64,000 nucleotides of DNA from positions 9,050,764 to 9,114,763 of the forward strand of contig CM119264.1 in assembly GCA_051294375.1 (NCBI GenBank), in the 5' to 3' direction. Under the pieces are notes generated by a model. The model did not search any database, was not told the DNA's origin, and was given only the letters and a program-made list of their open reading frames with translations. Positions within the stretch are counted from its first letter, which is position 1; each line of letters opens with the position of its first letter. The stretch is from Paraspadella gotoi. Taxonomy: Eukaryota > Chaetognatha. A program made the translations under genes and the position numbers. This document shows positions 62,051-64,000 of the stretch, piece by piece.

Positions 62051-63000
62051 TAATTTTGAATTCAAGCGAGAATGGGGCACATTTGTAAAATATGGGCGTT
62101 TAGTTGATGAAAAGAATTCTACCAAAAGCGGCGAAGCCTATAAATCGATTACGATCGTAAAAAAAAACAAAAAAACATCGGCAGCCAATGAAAACCGCAG
62201 GAAAAAAAAACGTTGAAAAAGACAAAAAACTAAAAAAAAAGTTGCGGCGATCAACGGTGAATGAGCTGGAATATTCAACGCTGAAAGACGTAAAACCCTG
62301 GAGATGAAAAAGGGTGGAGAAACTCGCACCGTCGCCCGTGCCGAGTGGGAGAGGAGAAGAGAGAGAGAGAGAGAGCAGAGAGACAGGAGAAGAGAGATGA
62401 GAGAGAAAGAGAAGAGAGAGAGATTCTTTGGCTTCGAACCCACGCGTCTCGCAAGGAATTCAGATGATGTGGGGAGGAAAGGGATTGGCGAAGGCAGACG
62501 ATGTGGGTGAGAGCAGGTGAAGGAGAAAATTATGAGGTTTATGTGAGAATGTACTGTTAATTATTAGGCATTTGGTAACAAGTTTTGGAGTAAGACGTCA
62601 AAGATAAAAACAAAAATGGGAACGATTGAAAATTTTAAGACATTTGGAATTAGTAAAAAAAAAACAACTAAAATTATGCTTTGAGAGTAAAGCCTGAATT
62701 TTTTTATTTTTCAGAAAAATTATAAACACAAAAATCTCAATTCTTTTATCGAAAATATTTTTTTTTTTTACGGTTTCGTTTTTGTGACATCGATTGAAAT
62801 CAAAAAGAATTTGCAGCTGCGTCGGGAGATTCAAAGCGCGCAACTCCAAAATTCTTCTCTCCTTAAATGTTGACTCTTCGCTATTTTTATATATTATCCT
62901 TTATATATTATCCTTTTATTTAACTCATCCCGCTAACGGATTTCTCTCTACCGACTCAAGTTTCCAATCATCCCCGCTGTCGGGCCGCAATCCAGAGTGA
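62051..63000. other. intergenic, no supported gene
   Basis: AT-rich DNA with a GA-rich patch at 62345-62430. Open frames are short and low complexity. Confidence 0.45.
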
Positions 63001-63005
63001 GTGAG

Positions 63006-63015
63006 TGAGAGAGAG

Positions 63016-63089
<74 letters not shown>

Positions 63090-63090
63090 A
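63006..63090. repeat. (GA)n microsatellite
   Basis: About 40 GA units with two breaks, followed by AAGAAGAAGG. Confidence 0.96.
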
Positions 63091-63239
63091 GAAGGGAGAG
63101 AAATATAAAATATGTTTATTTCATAACCTTTTTTTTTTCTCCCGGACGCATACGATAGGCGTCGACCTCGGCCGGTTCAAAACAACACAAACAAACAAAT
63201 GAAAAAGCGAACACAACGAGTTCGAATAAAACGACATCT

Positions 63240-63245
63240 GCGTCA

Positions 63246-63277
<32 letters not shown>

Positions 63278-63394
63278 AAAAAAGGGAAATAACGAGACCG
63301 AATCAGCGACAATGAACTGAAATCGAAAACGAGGAAGGAAGTTTAATCTCATACATAATAATAATAATAATAATAATAATAATANNNNNNNNNN
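63240..63394. repeat. (GAC)n and (AAT)n tracts ending at a 10-N gap
   Basis: Ten GAC/CGA units at 63247-63277, then AAT repeats at 63354-63384 running into N at 63385-63394. Confidence 0.9.
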
Positions 63395-63559
63395 TATTGG
63401 TTGTACCAATTTCATATATATAAGTAAAGATGCCATGAAAAACGTCTTAAGGCTAATTAAAAAAAACGCATATGAAAAAAAAACATATATCACGGTAATT
63501 ATTAAATTCAATAAAGATGACGTTAAAAATGACATGAACGAAAAGTGGGCTCGAATCTC

Positions 63560-63760
63560 ACCGCTGCCACCAGGATGAGATTTTATTCTGAGAATAAAGG
63601 TGACGGTGAGTCTTGATCAATGCTGCTGAAACTAGAGCAAACTAAGTATATTTATAACTAAGGAAGAGGATCGGCGACGTGGGTAAAATTTACAGTTCCA
63701 ATGATTCTGCAAGCGGATTGGTCGATTCCGGTTTCATGCTTGACCAATCAGGATTCGGCG
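63560..63760 (+). repeat. dispersed repeat family A, copy 2
   Basis: Collinear with 5945-6140 (landmarks given there), from GGATGAGATTTT to CATGCTTGACC. Flanks differ, so the element ends can be bracketed by comparing the two copies. Confidence 0.7.
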
Positions 63761-64000
63761 ATTCCATTTCCTGCGGAGATCGCGCGAGCCTCCGATCCGA
63801 TTTGATTCTCTTGGCTTGATACTCCTGCGTTGATAGTAATGTAAAAAAAAAATAAGAAGCGATAACAAAAACTCGAGAAAGAACGACAAATAGGATAAAA
63901 ACTTTTTGAGAAATCTATTCAAATACAATGACAGACAAAACAGTCGATTCAAGATCGAAACGATTGCCTTGGTTATTGACAAAGAATGCAGAAAAGTACG
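63761..64000. other. intergenic, nothing recognised
   Basis: No exon or repeat could be supported in the last 240 bases. Confidence 0.5.

Overview
The window is eukaryotic and almost certainly from a metazoan. Genes are split into short exons of about 60-500 bp by introns of about 70-700 bp with GT-AG borders. The recognisable domains (SLC16-type transporter, ENPP phosphodiesterase, C-type lectin, von Willebrand A, ZP, dynein roadblock) form an animal repertoire. Long (GA)n/(CT)n microsatellites, AT-rich intergenic DNA and small foldback repeats are everywhere. Which invertebrate lineage it is cannot be decided from this sequence. No rRNA, tRNA, CRISPR array or bacterial-type operon was seen.

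Layout. 0.9-3.9 kb: a minus-strand SLC16 (monocarboxylate transporter-like) gene in about five exons, each hit by small frame breaks. 4-10 kb: intergenic, with foldbacks, two dispersed repeats, pyrimidine-rich tracts and two large N gaps. 10.9-12.9 kb: a near-palindromic inverted duplication of about 2 kb. 13.4-14.8 kb: a minus-strand gene that looks like a roadblock/LC7 dynein light chain, plus two further coding exons. 11.5-33.4 kb as a whole: one locus present two to three times as direct copies that differ by very many single-base indels, one stretch (29.2-31.6 kb) being barely recognisable. This pattern fits uncorrected or badly merged long-read haplotypes better than biological duplication. 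33.4-35.2 kb: another block present twice. 35.2-42.5 kb: two tandem copies of a secreted, probably GPI-anchored ENPP-type phosphodiesterase. 43.5-46.6 kb: the 5' half of a large secreted multidomain gene. 46.6-53.0 kb: a noisy second copy of the ENPP 3' half plus that 5' half. 53.0-57.5 kb: the single-copy 3' half of the multidomain gene. 57.8-59 kb: one short minus-strand two-exon gene for a signal-peptide-bearing small protein and a doubtful 57-codon ORF. 59-64 kb: intergenic, microsatellites and repeats.

The most interesting gene is the multidomain secreted protein: signal peptide, an IgGFc-binding-like beta-rich region, one DGxDNDCDGxID calcium-loop motif, a cysteine-containing region of unknown type, a C-type lectin domain, a vWA domain with a MIDAS motif, and a ZP module followed by a furin-type site. 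Lectin and vWA domains would bind ligands and the ZP module would polymerise, so an extracellular matrix, mucus or egg-coat type filament is a reasonable inference. The assembly splits the gene by inserting a 6.4 kb duplicate in its middle. ENPP lies just upstream on the same strand; no functional coupling is shown.

Because indels are frequent, exon borders and frames given here were often read by comparing copies, and no conclusion about pseudogenes should be drawn from single frameshifts.
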